Shown here in pieces: positions 45,027 through 58,300 of a DNA stretch of 64,000 nt. The stretch comes from Triglochin maritima (taxonomy: Eukaryota; Streptophyta; Magnoliopsida; Alismatales; Juncaginaceae): contig OY821775.1 of assembly GCA_963682175.1 (NCBI GenBank), positions 15,720,501-15,784,500 of the forward strand. The letters are read 5' to 3'. Both the position numbers and the translations under genes were made by a program. Numbering within the stretch: the stretch's first letter is position 1; each line of letters starts with the position of its first letter. A model generated the notes under the pieces. The model was given only the letters and a program-made list of their open reading frames with translations. It did no database searches and was not told the DNA's origin.

Positions 45027-46399
45027 GGTGCTCAGTCTAGACTCTGGTTTGGACAATTCGAATGGATTTAATCTTTTTTTTAGTTTTTGATTGTTCCAGG
45101 GACATCTCATCAACAAGGGGAGATACTAGGAGAAATTTGATAGCATAAAAATCCATTTAGACCGGCAATTAGCGGTCTGGTGAGCCGTTCTTGTTTCATA
45201 ATTTCTTCTGTTTGTTTGTTCCTTCAATATAGTGGTCTGGAATCATAATTTGGCATGTTATGACCTGTACAATGTTCCCAGATCAATAAATAAACCAACA
45301 AATCCCTCTTTTATACAACTTGGACTTTAAAACTCAAAGCAAAAGAGTAGATTGATTGTCATCTAGGTCATGCATCATTTGTACATCTTGAACGCATTCG
45401 TCTTTCTTTTGATTACCTTTTTGTTGTCGATCGCTGGCGTGAGGTACGTGCACCCATTCTCTCATTGAGGCATGATTAAAACATGCATTAGTTAGTAAGG
45501 TGCATTGGAACAAGAGTGAGGTGAGTGCTTGTTTGGTGAGTTGCTTGCTATCCTAAGAATTCAAAACATCTTAAGGGGCACCATCTATAGTCTTCAAGAT
45601 AAGGTGGGGATTTCATCACCCCTCCCTTAGCCCCAAAAATAACACTCAAGTGAAGCCTTAAATCTAAAATCAAGTAGACATTGGCCACTAGGACTCGGGT
45701 GCATTAGGAGAGTGATCCAGTCACGACCGTCATAGCCAGATCGGCATCGCCCACTTTGTCGATAGTGGGAGAGACGAGATCTCTGGATCTTGGCTCACTT
45801 GCTGGGCTTTGTGGTTTTGTCGTAGTTATGTGAGATGTGTTGAGGCTGTGTGACCTCGCAGTTTGGCGTCGTCTAGCTGAAATGACCTATAGTGACCTTA
45901 GGTGCTTGAGCCGTGTTTGCTAGACTAGGCTTCTACCCTCACCATTTACCTACGCTAGCTTTAAGTATTCTTCCCTTCTCCTTTGAGTCATCTTCTTCTC
46001 ACCTACTTCTAAATTCTAGTATCCTCCCCCTTTACACTCTCTATTAGCATTTTAGGGTCGAGTCAAGCACTTTTGTGAGCTTGGCCTCGTGATGGTGAGA
46101 GTGGTCGACTCGAGAGTACTTTGTCGAGATGGATGGTTACATGGGTGACCATCCATATCATTGTTGGCACCAAGACAATTCTACATGGTATTCCGAACCC
46201 ATGCATCCTGGGGTGCCTCAGACAAACACCCCGTATGGTTGGGACAATTTTAATTGTGGTTGAGCAGTCTTCAAATTGAGATAATATGAGAGAGGCACCG
46301 ACTGCTAGACCACCATCTAGTTGTGTGGGATCATATGTTGGTAAACAAACTGAGACATTACAAGAATCTTTGGTCTCCTTCATGCGTTCGCGCGGTAGA

Positions 46400-47420
46400 T
46401 GATACTAGTGCACCGGTGGCTCCAGTAGCCGTACCATGTGACTGTTGCGGGTTGAGTGGTCACATTATCTGGGAATGTTCTTTTGTTCCCCCAGAGCTTG
46501 AGTATGAGCATATATTTTCCCAAAATGCTCAATGTGACCTTTACGCATCCGCATACAACCCAAGAGGGGTGGATTCATAGGGTAACAATATTGGTTCAAA
46601 TTTTTATACATCATACCCACCCCATTATTCTACTCCCGAATACCCATATCCCTACCAGCCACCACCCACTACCAATCATTGGACTCATTCTCAGCCCATC
46701 AACACCCAATCCAACAATTTTCTAAATTTTGACTTGAGCCTCACAGTTGACCCCAGACTTGATTCCTTAGAACAAACCATCCAAACGTTCATGGAAACAA
46801 GTCAAAATGTGTTGAAGTCCACTCAAAATTCCCTGCAAACTATGGAAATGTATGTGAGTCAAATTACACAACAATTAAGTGAACGTGAGGAGGGTGATGT
46901 TTCTTATCAATACGACGATTCATCTTGTGATATCAAACCCCCACCACATCCACAAATTTAAAGCACAATATTTCAAAGTCAAACTCTTAGTCAGTTTGAG
47001 GCACTTGGGGTTTCAATTCATGGTCACTTGGTGGGACATTCGATTCAAATTGAGAATAACATAGACCAGTTTCATTATGAGTCGGCACAAGATTGTGCCT
47101 TATCTTTTTGTCCCGTGGCCCTTGAGCCACATGATCTTATTGTTGGCCTCTTAAGGATTCACTTGTGGTGGAGCAAGAGCTCCCTAGTACCCTTAATTTT
47201 ATACAACCTGATGAGAGTTTGCCTCTCACTATTGTTCCTGATATTCTTGAAAATGATGGGACATCAAATAACTACATTGCCAATGAGGGTATTCGGAGTT
47301 CCTTAGAGAATAACTTGGGTGAAAGAGCCACTTTCTATTTGCATGGTGTGTCGGACAAGCATAACAAGTTTCTTGACCTCGTTCCGACACCAGCCTATTG
47401 GTTGGAGAGTTTGGATTGAT
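46400..47420 (+). pseudogene. Gypsy gag C-terminal remnant of GypB
   Basis: A CCHC knuckle (CDCCGLSGHIIWEC at about 46438-46480) is followed in shifting frames by a Pro/Tyr/Ser-rich segment. Then comes a coiled-coil-like LTVDPRLDSLEQTIQTFMET...SQITQQLSERE segment (46734-46900), the counterpart of the METRFNSLETL segment of GypA. Further open pieces (47165-47419) do not match pol. The N-terminal gag domain and all enzymes are absent. Confidence 0.65.
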
Positions 47421-49247
47421 GATCTTGATTTTAATCCCGCAACGGGGGGAACTCTCCTTCTGTTGCGCAATTGTTCCCAAACTTTTGAGAGGTTCGAGCT
47501 CTTTCAGCTTGATCCTTTGAATCAAACACATTTGCGTCGAATTCATGAACCTCTCCCAATATCTGGTACACTTTGTGAGGGGCCCCCACACATGAGTATT
47601 TGGGCCGTACGTGGTGTCATGTTCACATTCCAAGTACATTGATCCACTTTGAGATCTCCTTTAGTTGTCCTTTGTCAAAGGGTGATGAAAGCTTCTTTTT
47701 GTATATAGTTTTATGTATAAAAAACCTTAATTGGTTGTTCTGGGCTCCAACCCTTGTGTATTGCAACCCTATTTATTTCACGTATTCTTCTCCCTTATTA
47801 AGTATCTCATATGTTTTAGGGAATTCGGGTTTATGTCTAACAACATAACCATGAACTTCCTTTTTGCACTTTATGTTGGTGAGATCTTGTCTTTCTCATG
47901 CATAAATCTATCTAGTATCATACTCATATCCATTGAGCACAATGCATGAAGTAAGTGTGGGGGGTGTTTTACGTGTGTACATAGTTGAGTTTTTTTTCTT
48001 CCTCTTCTTTTGTTTGCATTGTTAGGGTCATGATAGTGTGTTGCATTTAATATCAATATATTTTCTTGCCATGATCCTTGGGTGACTTGTCTTCTTTTGT
48101 TTGTCGTAGTGCTTTCATTTCCGATTTCTTTCAAAATCTTCATGTGTTTATGAATGAAAATGTTTTATGGGGTTTGTGTATGTGTTTAGCGTATGCAAAA
48201 CCATTTTAAGGCGATCAAAAGAGAAACTCCCAGAATTGACTTGAACATGAGGCATTAGGATATCTAGTATACTGGCTTTAGGGCATATCGAGTCGTAAGG
48301 ATGCACTCTGTTCTTCCCTCGGGGGGCGAGTAATCATAAGATTTTGGTACTCAAACAAATAAAGAAGTCCACCCTGAACCTAGTAAGTCAAGTAATTCGT
48401 GTCTGTCAGTATAAGGAAGTTTATCGTAGTCAGGGACCTTTAAAATCTTGTTGTGAAATTTTAAGTGTATGGGTTTTGGTTCTCATGTAGATAATAAATA
48501 AATGAGTGGTATTCTCTCTTCTTGCATGGCTCCAATCACTCGGGAAATTAGGTCTGAGGGGACTTAGCGTCTGGTGCTTTCGAGTCATCTGACTTGGGAT
48601 GCACCGACCAAACTCCCGTTACACGGGTGGTAAGGATCGCCCTATATGGAGATTTGGGGCAAGGTGTACATGATAGTGTAGGTCCTTACAGGTAATGATG
48701 CACGAAACCCAACCTTGGGAGAATCAAACACCAACTAGTGTAATTCATAATGCTCCAAAAAAATGAGAAAAAAGAAAGAAAAAAAAGATGAAAAAAAGAT
48801 ACAAATAAGAACCTTAATGGACTTTACACGATGTATCAATTTAGGAAGTTAAGGTCACCCATGTCTTTCACTTACGTCCTTAATTAACTTGCACGAATGG
48901 TTCATTAAGCTAGGTGTGTGGACTGATTACATATATAGAGTCGACCCGTAGAATTACTGTGTCCAATGATCGACAAAAATAAGTCCATTGAGTCGTGTTG
49001 CTTGGTTGAATAATGAATCTATGTTTGGATTTCGTGGATGTATCCGCTGAAAACCCTCAGGAGACACTACTCCTCCTCCTTGGCGACAAGGGGGTTTAAC
49101 GGCTTGTTGCACATGCTAAGTTCAACCGTAATTCCTACGAAAGTGAGTTAGGGTTTCCCTGTTTTAGGTATATTTTTTCCTTTCTTTGATTTTTTTTCTC
49201 TTTCTTTGGTTTGCTCGGGACTAGCAAAAGTTAGGTGTGGGGGTATT
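47421..49247. other. Non-coding interior and polypurine end of GypB
   Basis: No protease, reverse transcriptase or integrase was found. Sequence just before the 3' LTR reads AAAAGTTAGGTGTGGGGGTATT, a Gypsy-type polypurine tract. Around 48770-48800 there is an A-rich AAGAAAGAAAAAAAAGATG run. Confidence 0.6.
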
Positions 49248-50884
49248 TGATTGACATCATGTCATTCATATATTTGTGTCTTATATCTTCTACTTTTAGC
49301 CTAAGCAATGCTACGCAACAAGTTTTATGTTTAAGTTTCAGGAATAAAACAAGTGAGAGGAAGAGACACACAAAGGACCTAAAAGCAAGAAAAATGACTA
49401 AATGGTAAGACTTATGGACTGAGATGCAAGAGAGAAGGACCCGGATGTTAACCAAAATGATCAATGAGGAAATCAAGAAGCTCCACACCATCATGATGAG
49501 TATTTTGTTAATTACATCCGGGACTAAACATCAACAACCAAATCTGGTTCACCAAACATGAATCAATCAAGTCAGAAACAAGCCACCCAAAACAAGACGC
49601 CATCAGAGCAATCCAGACCGTCAATTGGCGGTCCAAGACCGCTGATGGGCGGTCTCATTTGCTCCAAATGACACATGACTTTGTCAAGTGCTAGATTATG
49701 TTTGTTTATGTCCATTTATGGTATGCTTTTAGTCCCATATCGGTGGATTGTCCCCGATTATCTTTCTTCTTTCCTATAAATAGAACTCTTATTTCTCCTT
49801 TGTATTCACTCATTGCTTGGTGGTCATTCTCTCTACTTGGAGTAATTCTTGGAGCAAAACTCAAGTGGAGAAGAATGCTACTTGTAAGGTGAGTCATGTA
49901 AATAAAATAATTCTTTCTAGTTTTGCTTTAATGTTGTCTCTTTTATTTCTTGCATGCTTAGCTTAATTTTGTTTTATTAACATAGTATAATTAGTTAACA
50001 TGTTTTCTTCTCTTAACTTAATAGTTAGTTTAATGATTAGTGAGTAGTTTCATCCCCTTTGGGGGGTGGAGATGATGTACATATATGTTGTGAAATTTGG
50101 ATGTTTAATGAATTTTTGATTGTGTAGACTTGCATGTTTGTATGTTCATCGGAGGTGTTTTAATCATCTACATGTTGGGGGATTTTTGATGGGTTTTGCC
50201 ATAAGATTTAAACTGAAATGCTTAGTTTCATCATGTTTATAGACTGAAATTTCCTGTTTGATATGCTACATGTTAGTTGTGTATTTGTATTTGTTTTTGT
50301 TTGCTTGATTGATTGAAGAAACTTTGTTTTGATGGGTTTTGCCAGAAGATTTAGACACCTCTCATGCTTAGATTTGTTCTTCACATGAGTTCATGGTTTC
50401 TGATGAGTCTTGCCATATCTTTAGACACTTCTCATGCTGAGCCTAGTCTTATGATAATTAAATAGTAATTGCCGATACGTTGTGTGAATGGATTGATAGG
50501 TTTTGCCAAATCTTTAGACACTTCCTATGCATGAAGAAACACACATGACACACATACATACATGCTTACATGTGTCATTCATCACTTATTTCAGTTCATA
50601 TGTGCACACTCCAACCCTTAGAGGTTTCTTTTCCTGAATTCCAATCTCTTTGTCAGCTCTTTAGTTGGTTTTAGTCAATCTTTACTTGCTTTCTTTTGCA
50701 TTTTGTTAAATAATAGTTTAGTGAAGTCTAGTTAGCATAATCAAACTTCCTCTTCTCCCTTTATTCGCCACTTGATTTCTGAAGAACCATAGTCGACACA
50801 CCTCCATGTGGATTCGACTCGTACTTTCCACTGCTTCATCGCGGCCGTGCACTTGTGGTTTAAACTTTAATCTCAAACAATACA

Positions 50885-51310
50885 CAAAGAAGAAATGCAC
50901 AGGACACAGTTCAGGACACAATCGGTCGTCCGAATTGGGCATATCGGTCGACCGTTTCCCTAAGAATTAGAAAACGTTCGAACAGACTCACGATCGGTCG
51001 AACCTAAACGGCTATCACTAATGTCATTGGTTGAACCAAGAAAGGGGTCGGTCGACCGATCAAGGAATTTTGGCTTGGCAAAAAGATTAACGGTCGAATG
51101 CAACTGGACATGTGTCTGACCGAAAAATATCAGGAAATTTTGGTCTCAAGAAAAGTCTATGTTCGTTCGACCGAAAATAACAGGAAGTTCTGGATGACCA
51201 AAACTTCTTCATCCAGTCGACCGCCAAGGAGGCATCGTTCGACCAGTGGCCAAATGTATTTTAGGGGTTTGGTAAATCTGACTGTTGTACTAAGCAAACT
51301 GTTGTGATTA
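50885..51310 (-). repeat. Cop3 LTR, outer part with dyad cluster
   Basis: It matches the 53600-54050 part of the Cop2 LTR. Exact CGGTCGACCG lies at 50945 and 51049, with many near copies to about 51245. Similarity ends near 51310, before an LTR terminus, so Cop3 is truncated on this side too. Confidence 0.7.
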
Positions 51311-52994
51311 GAGTCATCCGCGACGACCGAAGGAGTTACATTATAAGACTACTCAAGGTAGATATACCGAATAAAACATACATGGATAGACTCAAACAAG
51401 ACAAACTGAAATGTGAATTTATCCATATATGGAAATAAAGTCAATAAATTACATGAGTTCAAAAGGGAATACATCATAAATAATGCAAAAGCAAAAGACA
51501 ACTGATAACGAGAAGAATCTGGTCGACGTGTCCCTCGTGTACAGAATCCTCTAAAACACTTCCAGTCTAACCCCTGATAGAAAACCTAAGTACCAGGGGC
51601 AAAACATCAACGAATATGCATTAGTGTTCAATAAAGAAAATCCCGTATGCCATAGGTCCAAAAACAAGATGAGAAGTTATGCATAAGGCCTAACTACCAC
51701 ACATGCAACAAGAGGGCAACAACTCTACATAGCTACGCCGCTCGGGCTCCACCCGAAGTGATCCCTATACATAGGAATCGAACCATAAGCCATGCCTATC
51801 TAATCCACAGGCGGGTCACTCGATAGTGACCCACTACTTGGCACAAACCGGTCTTCCGGATTGATATCCCAACTCGCGGCAAGTGACCTACATGGTTCCA
51901 TCGCAACGTTGGGAGTACCCGTCTGTCCAAGTCTTATCTTTTGTCTGGCCTCTCTACATAGAGGTCTTTTCGAATAGGCCTCTCTACATAGAGGTCCTAC
52001 CCGTGGCCCGTCAGCCCCATAACAATTGTGCCCATGATTCATTTTATTAATTAAATGCAAATGCAAGCTATCTGTATAGCTATAGCCAATTTATAGCTAA
52101 ATAGTCAAGCATGAGCCCAACACAATAAGCATACAATTAGACTCCAAACATATCAGAAGTAACACAAGAAAATCAGCACTTTGAAAGCACAGTCACGATC
52201 AATCAACCATAACGAAACCAACTCGAATAAACACAACTATTCAACCACGCCATCTACGGGTCATGTGACTCAAGTTGTTACGTGTATGAGTTATTATAGT
52301 AATATTATCACAGAAAAGAAACAAATCAGAAATAATAGATCAACAAATCAGACCAATCATACGACGAGTGCATGTTGTCCCAACTACATAACATGAGCTA
52401 TGGGTCAGGAAGTGATGGTTATAAGGTCAAAGCTTAACCCTACTATATAAAGGCACAACAACATGTTTTTACAGCAGCAATTAACTACTATATCATCAGA
52501 TCAAGTTCATGCAACAATATTTTTTAACACTAGAAATCAAGAATGCAACAGGAGCAATAAACTATGCACAAATCGATCGAAAGGTGCATAACATGAGCTA
52601 GTAATTTCCAGGAATGAAGATTAGTTGCATACAACAACATATTCCTGATATGAACATGTATACTTGTCATTATATCTCTACTAACATTAGATTAGCATAA
52701 AACCACACATTCACAAGCAATACATAATGTATACATGAATCAAGACAACAAGAAAACCAAGGCATGCGTACACCAAAGTGAGAAACATCAACAACTGAAA
52801 TACATGCATGCACCACCCTTGATTCTTCTCCTGACTTCCAGATCTCACACTCCATGACATCATGAGGCAAACAAGACAAGAACACAACGAGACGAGGCGA
52901 GTCAGCAAGTCCACATCGCTGGAGACACGCGTATGAGACCAACCAAATCAATCGGTCAGCACCAACATGTTACCTGTGCACTCACCAGACCTTC
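51311..52994. other. Unidentified stretch, possibly an LTR of another family
   Basis: 51930-52000 contains a direct repeat of GGCCTCTCTACATAGAGGTC. Around 51805-51845 an inverted GGGTCACT...AGTGACCC is present. The wording resembles plant Gypsy LTRs, but I see no element ends. It continues across Cop2 at 58301. Confidence 0.35.
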
Positions 52995-53637
52995 TATAAG
53001 ATCGTAATGTATGGTTAGTTCTAATCGATTTTAACGCTAAAAAAGCTCTACCTGCTTAACAATCAAAGATGCAGCGGAATTAAAAACAAAAGCAAGCAAA
53101 TGAAGTGATAATGCAAACCACAAGGAAGACGGGGATTTTTATAGCGGTTCGGCACCCACACTCGGGTCCTAGTCCTCTATTGTAAGCTTCACTCGAATCA
53201 CTGAGCTCCGCCTACGTCTTCACTATCCATTCCCCATTTCGGGTCAGGAGAGAACGCCTTTACAATCTTCAAGCTCGCAAACAACTCTCACCGAGCTTGG
53301 CTCCTCCTCTCACAATCCGAGAGGGACACTTCGGGCTTTCACTGAAACCTTTACAAGACTTTGATAGCAACAAACTTGAGTGGGACAATCACTCTCTCAA
53401 CTTGAGCACACTTGAGAAAGATAGCAATTGTTTTTAAGTGTGGATATTGAGACTTGGAGTGTTTGGAATGATGTTTCTAATGTAGGAGGCAAATATATGT
53501 GGGAGAGTTGTGTGAAAATGTGTTTTACAACTATATTTATAAGCTTCAAGTAAGTTATAGCCATTGGGATTAATTGGGTAAGAGTTTGTGTGTGAAACAC
53601 AAAGCAGTGAAGTGCAGGACACAATTCAGCACAAAAT

Positions 53638-54130
53638 CGGTCGACCGTATCGGGCATACCGGTCGCCCGGTTTGGTCAATTTTGGCTACAACTTAAGTTC
53701 ACTTAAGTGAACGGTCGAACAGGCTAAGGGGATTGGTCGACCGTTTTAGGGTTTTGGTCTGGTAAAATTGGATCGGTCCAACTAGGCAAATGGTTGGTTT
53801 GACCGGAAACTTCCAGGCACTTCTAGGTTCAAGGAGAAATTGAGTTTCAGTCGACCAGAGTCTAGGGAACGTTCGACCGGAAACTTCCAGAGTGTTCAGG
53901 GTGACCAAGAAATGTTGGATCGGTCGAACGCTAGAAAAGTTTTAGTCGACCGAATGTTTGGTAAGTTTGGGGTTTTGGGAAATCCGACCGTTGTAGAAGA
54001 ACGACAAATTAAACGGTCATGTGACACGTGTGATCGGTCGAATAAAAATGTTTAAACGGTCGACTGGGTTAACACTATGGGCTGCAACAGACTTAACAGA
54101 CCCAATCGGTTGAACGAAGAACTCTTTCCA
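53638..54130. promoter_or_regulatory. CGGTNNACCG dyad cluster (Cop2 3' LTR)
   Basis: An exact copy lies at 53638. Near copies occur at about 53661, 53711, 53734, 53849, 53874, 53929, 53945 and 54034. The TATAAATA box is on the minus strand at 53541-53534, about 100 bp downstream in LTR orientation. Confidence 0.6.
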
Positions 54131-55132
54131 GTCGACCAATTTGGTCCTGGCTGTTCAGGTATGGTTAAGTGTTTTCCGGTCCTTATTTGAGTGATCTATT
54201 GAAGTCCAAATTATGTGAAATTTTGTGTGGGACCTCTATAGGAAACCTAGTTTGTATGTGAGTTGATTTTAGCTCAAGTATACTCAATTACACAATGTTC
54301 CTAAGACTCAAAAGAAATATAAAATACATGTCTTCAAATGAGCTTGATTTCATGTCTTGACATGTATCCTTTCTTCCTTGAGTCATGATCACCTGTAGAG
54401 GTTAGCACAATGCAATATATATGCAATGCAATATGTGTGCTACTCTACATTGATTACAATTAAGATTAGGTTGATTAAATCATCAAAACATAGATTAAGG
54501 CCAAAAAGCCAACAATCTCCTCCTTTTTGATGATGGCAACCATATGTTAATACTTGAATTTTTTAAGTGTAAACTTTGCATATAAATTCTCCCCCTATGG
54601 ATGTGCCTAGTTTTTGTTCAATGATTATCAAATTTCAATTTACCCCTTTAATTATCTCTCCCCCTTTGACATCCATCAAAAATCACAAGATTAAACATGG
54701 AATTTGGATGTCTTGTAATGAAGTTGCTCCCCCTTAAATTTTGCACTTCATTACAATAAGTAAATGATATTCATTAAGCTCCCACTATCAATATGGATAT
54801 GGTTTTGCAATTAAGTTCAATTCTAATTCTCCCCTTTAAACATCAAATAAATGTGACACTAAGCATGTGATGTTTTAACTCCCCTTTGACATCCATTTAC
54901 AAGTTTGACACTTAAGCAATAGATGTGTTTCAAATTTTAAGATTTGCAAAGAATCAAAATATGATATGTCAATTAAGCATGTTAAAACCGAGAAACCAAT
55001 TTATTCAAAAATTTAGAGGATAGAAAATTTATACCCAACTTTGAAGCTTGAATTGGTTGTAATCTCCATTCGGTGATGCAACTGGCTTTGAATATGACTC
55101 TTAAGCTTGCCCGGTCACCACCGATCTCCTCT

Positions 55133-56786
55133 TTAAGCACCTACAAGTGTAGATTTAGGTACCCAAACAACTTTGGGTCCTTGAATATTAGCTTTGGGAA
55201 CCCAAACCATTTTGGTTTTAGAAGCCCACTCACTTGAAGAGCTATGATTAATAAACACATGCTTTCCATTTAGTGTAGTATGAGATACATGATTTTTCAA
55301 TTTGGCATTGTATCCTACACCATGTTTATCAAGGGATTGTCTTTGACTACCTAGGAGCATGTCAAGCATCTTGGTTCCATTTGTGAACCTTTCTAGATCT
55401 TTTCTAAGTTGAGCAATTGATGCCTTAAGATCTAATTGTTCACTATCAATAGGTGTTGTTTTTAAACTATCAAGAGTTGATGCATTAGTTTCAATTCTAG
55501 CAAGCACCTCATTTTTCTCATTCATGCATGTTTCAATTTCACTTTGGAGATTATTGATTAGCTTTCTAGCATTCTTGTCTTTTCACAAATAATCTCATAT
55601 TGTTTAACTAAGTCATGAAATGCATTTTGAAGCTCATTATGTGTATAAGTATCTTCATTTACACTAGAATGTGAGCTATCACTATAATATGACTTAGTTG
55701 AGCATGAATGTGATTTAGTAGAGAAAGAGTTAGAGGATACCTCACTTCCTTCATCTTGAATGGTCATGTAGCACATATGTGCATGTTCCTTTGTTGATGA
55801 AGGTGCGGTTGATTGGGATGAAGATGAAGATGATGAATCGTCCCACGTAGCCTTGTGAGCTTTCAACCTCTTCTCTTTTCTCTTACTCCTTTCCTTTTCT
55901 CTCCTTTTCTCCCTTCTCTCATTTTTCTTCTCCTTCTCTTTTCTCTCATTTGCACTCTCCTCCTTCTCCTTCTTCATTTCTCTCATTTCACTTCTTGTAC
56001 CTCTTCTTTCATTCTTTTCTCCCTTATCCTTCTTGAGGTATTTGAAGAAGTCTTTGGCTAGGAATTCAATGTCCTCATCTTCTACACTCCTCCTTGGTTC
56101 ATCAAGATTTACATGTAATGCCAAGGTGGGTTTGTTCTTGGAGGCTTCCTTCTCTTTTCGATGCTTAATTTAAAGCTCATAAGCCATGATATTTCCAATT
56201 AGCTCCTCCATCTTGAGTTGGGAAAGGTCGTGTGCTTCTTCAATTGCGACCACTTTATCTTCCTAATCGTTGCTTAGCGACCGGAGGAATTTCCTTGTCA
56301 TCTCTCCTTCGTTAATTCTTCTTCCAAGAACCAAAAGAGAGTTAGTAATATCGGTAAAACTAGTGTTCATTTCTCTTATATTTTCACCAATTTGCATAGA
56401 AAAGATTTCATATTTATGTATGAGGAGACTAATGCGAGTTTCTTTAGTTTTGCTATCACCCTCATGATGCATTTGTAATCTATGTCAAATCTCATGAGCA
56501 CTCTCACAACCCCTAATCATATTATATTCTCCATCATTAAGGCCACAATACAAAATGTTCATGATTTTAGAGTTCATCTCTATTTCTTTCATTTTAGCCC
56601 GAGATAATGTGGCAAGTTCTTCTTACTTAGGATGGGTGTAGGGGTTTTGAAGAAACATCCAAAATTTTAGGTCACTAGAAATTAGGAACATTTTCATCAT
56701 ATTCTTCCAATATTCATAATTTCACTCATTTAGCAAATGAGATCTAGTTGTGCATAAACCCTCTACATGATTAGATGTGCTAGTCA
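55133..56786 (-). pseudogene. Copia gag of Cop2
   Basis: The ATG at 56786 starts the same protein as in Cop1, but stops appear early (after LLNE). One is a TAG at the codon that is TGA in Cop1 (LSND, stop, EDKV). Open pieces are 56472-56263, 56124-55558 (Lys/Glu/Arg-rich stretch, then a Ser-rich part) and, after a frameshift, 55525-55133, ending in the shared WVPKSTLVGA. Domain order equals Cop1. There is no zinc knuckle. Confidence 0.8.
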
Positions 56787-57483
56787 TACTAAAAATATGA
56801 TTAAGTATGCAATTTAGCTCACAAGGCTTTGATACCAATTATAGGATCGTAATGTATGGCTTAGTTCTAATCAATTTTAACCCTAAACAAACTCTACTTG
56901 CTTAACAATCAAAGATTCAGCGGAATTAAAAATAAAAGCAAGCAAAAGAAGAGATAATGCAAACCACAAGGAAGACGGGGATTTTTATAGAGGTTTGGCA
57001 CCCACACCCGGGTCCTAGTCCACTCTTGTAAGCTCCACTCAAATCACCGAGCTCCGCCTACGTCGTCACTATCCACTCCCCATTCCTAGCTGGGAGAGAA
57101 CGCATTTACAATCTTCAAGCTTGCGAACAACTCTCGCCGAGCTTGGCTCCTCCCCTCACAATCCAAGAGGGACGCTTCGGGCTTTAACTAAAACCTTTAC
57201 AAGACTTTGATAACAAAAACCTTGAGTGGGACAATCACTCTCTAAACTTGACCATACTTGAGAAACATAGGAATTGATCTTAAGTGTGGGAATTGAGGCT
57301 TGGAGTGTTTGGAATGATCTCTCTAATGTAGGAGGCAAATATATGTGAGAGAGTTGTGTGAAAATGTGTTTTACAACTCTATTTGTAAGCTCCAAGCAAG
57401 TTATAGCCGTTGGGATTAATTGGGTAAGAAATTGTATGTGAAACACAAAGCAGTTAAGTGCAGGACACAATTCAGCACAAAAT

Positions 57484-57910
57484 CGGTCGACCGAATCGGA
57501 CATACCGGTCGACCGGTTTGGTCAACTTTGGCTACAACTTAAGTTCACTTAAGTGAACGGACAAACATGCTAAGGGGATTGGTCGACCGTTCTAGAGTTT
57601 TTGGTCTGGTAAAATTGGATCGGTCGAACTAGGCAAATGGTTGGTTCGACCGGAAACTTCCAGGCACTTTTGGGTTCAAAGAGAAATTGAGTTTCGGTCG
57701 ACCAGAGTCTAGGAAATGTTTGACCGGAAACTTCCAGAGTGTTCAGGGCGACCAAGAAATGTTGGATCGGTCGACCGCTAGAAAAGTTTCGGTCGACTAG
57801 ATGTTTGGTAAGTTTGGGGTTTTGGGAAATCTGACTGTCGTAGAAATCAACAAATCAAACGGTCATGTGACACGTGTGATCGGTCGAACAAAAAGGTTTA
57901 AACAGTCGAG
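57484..57910. promoter_or_regulatory. CGGTNNACCG dyad cluster (Cop2 5' LTR)
   Basis: Exact copies lie at 57484, 57506 and 57768, with near copies between. The TATA position in this LTR has changed to TACAAATA. Confidence 0.6.
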
Positions 57911-58300
57911 CGGGTTAAGACTATGGGCGGCAACATGGCAGTTCAGGTATGGTTAAGTGTTTTCCGGTCCTTGTTTGGGTAATCTATTGAAGTCCAAATT
58001 ATGTGAAATTTTGTGTGTGACGTCTAAAGGGAACCTAGTGTGTATGTGAGTATATTTTAGCTCAAGTATGCTCAATTACACAATATTTCTAAGACTTAAA
58101 AGAAATATAAAATACATGTCTTCAAATGAGGTTGATTACATGTCTTGACTTGAATCCTTTCTTCATTGAGTCTTGATCACCTGTAGAGGTTAGCACAATG
58201 CAATATATGCAATGTAATATGTGTGCTACTCTACATTGATTGCAATTAAGATTACGTTGATTAAATCATCAAAACATAGATTAAGGCCAAAAGACCAACA

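Larger units (their letters stand above)
43658..50879 (+). mobile_element. Non-autonomous Gypsy retrotransposon GypB, 7.2 kb
   Basis: The 5' LTR is 43658-about 45000, the primer-binding site is 45009-45026, the internal region has a short gag remnant but no pol, the polypurine stretch is about 49225-49247, and the 3' LTR is 49248-50879. Perfect ATACA target duplications (43653-43657 and 50880-50884) show one insertion event. The 3' LTR is 1.63 kb. The 5' LTR lacks roughly 260 bp at its end, so a deletion occurred next to the primer-binding site after insertion. LTRs contain CCCATATCGGTGGATTGTCC-like and TATAAATAGAAC promoter sequence. Confidence 0.92.
52995..58300 (-). mobile_element. Complete gag-only Copia element Cop2, 5.3 kb
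   Basis: In minus orientation the 5' LTR is 58300-56840, the primer-binding site (TGGTATCAAAGC, one mismatch) lies at 56838-56827, the degenerate gag is 56786-55133, the interior carries purine-rich runs, and the 3' LTR is 54514-52995. Perfect CCTTC target duplications flank it (52990-52994 and 58301-58305). It has the same structure as Cop1, again with no pol, confirming a non-autonomous family. Confidence 0.93.

Noticed and set aside
46126..46160. 5S rRNA-like wording (TGGGTGACCATCC) suggesting a Cassandra element
   Set aside because: The rest of the 5S sequence and its promoter boxes are absent.
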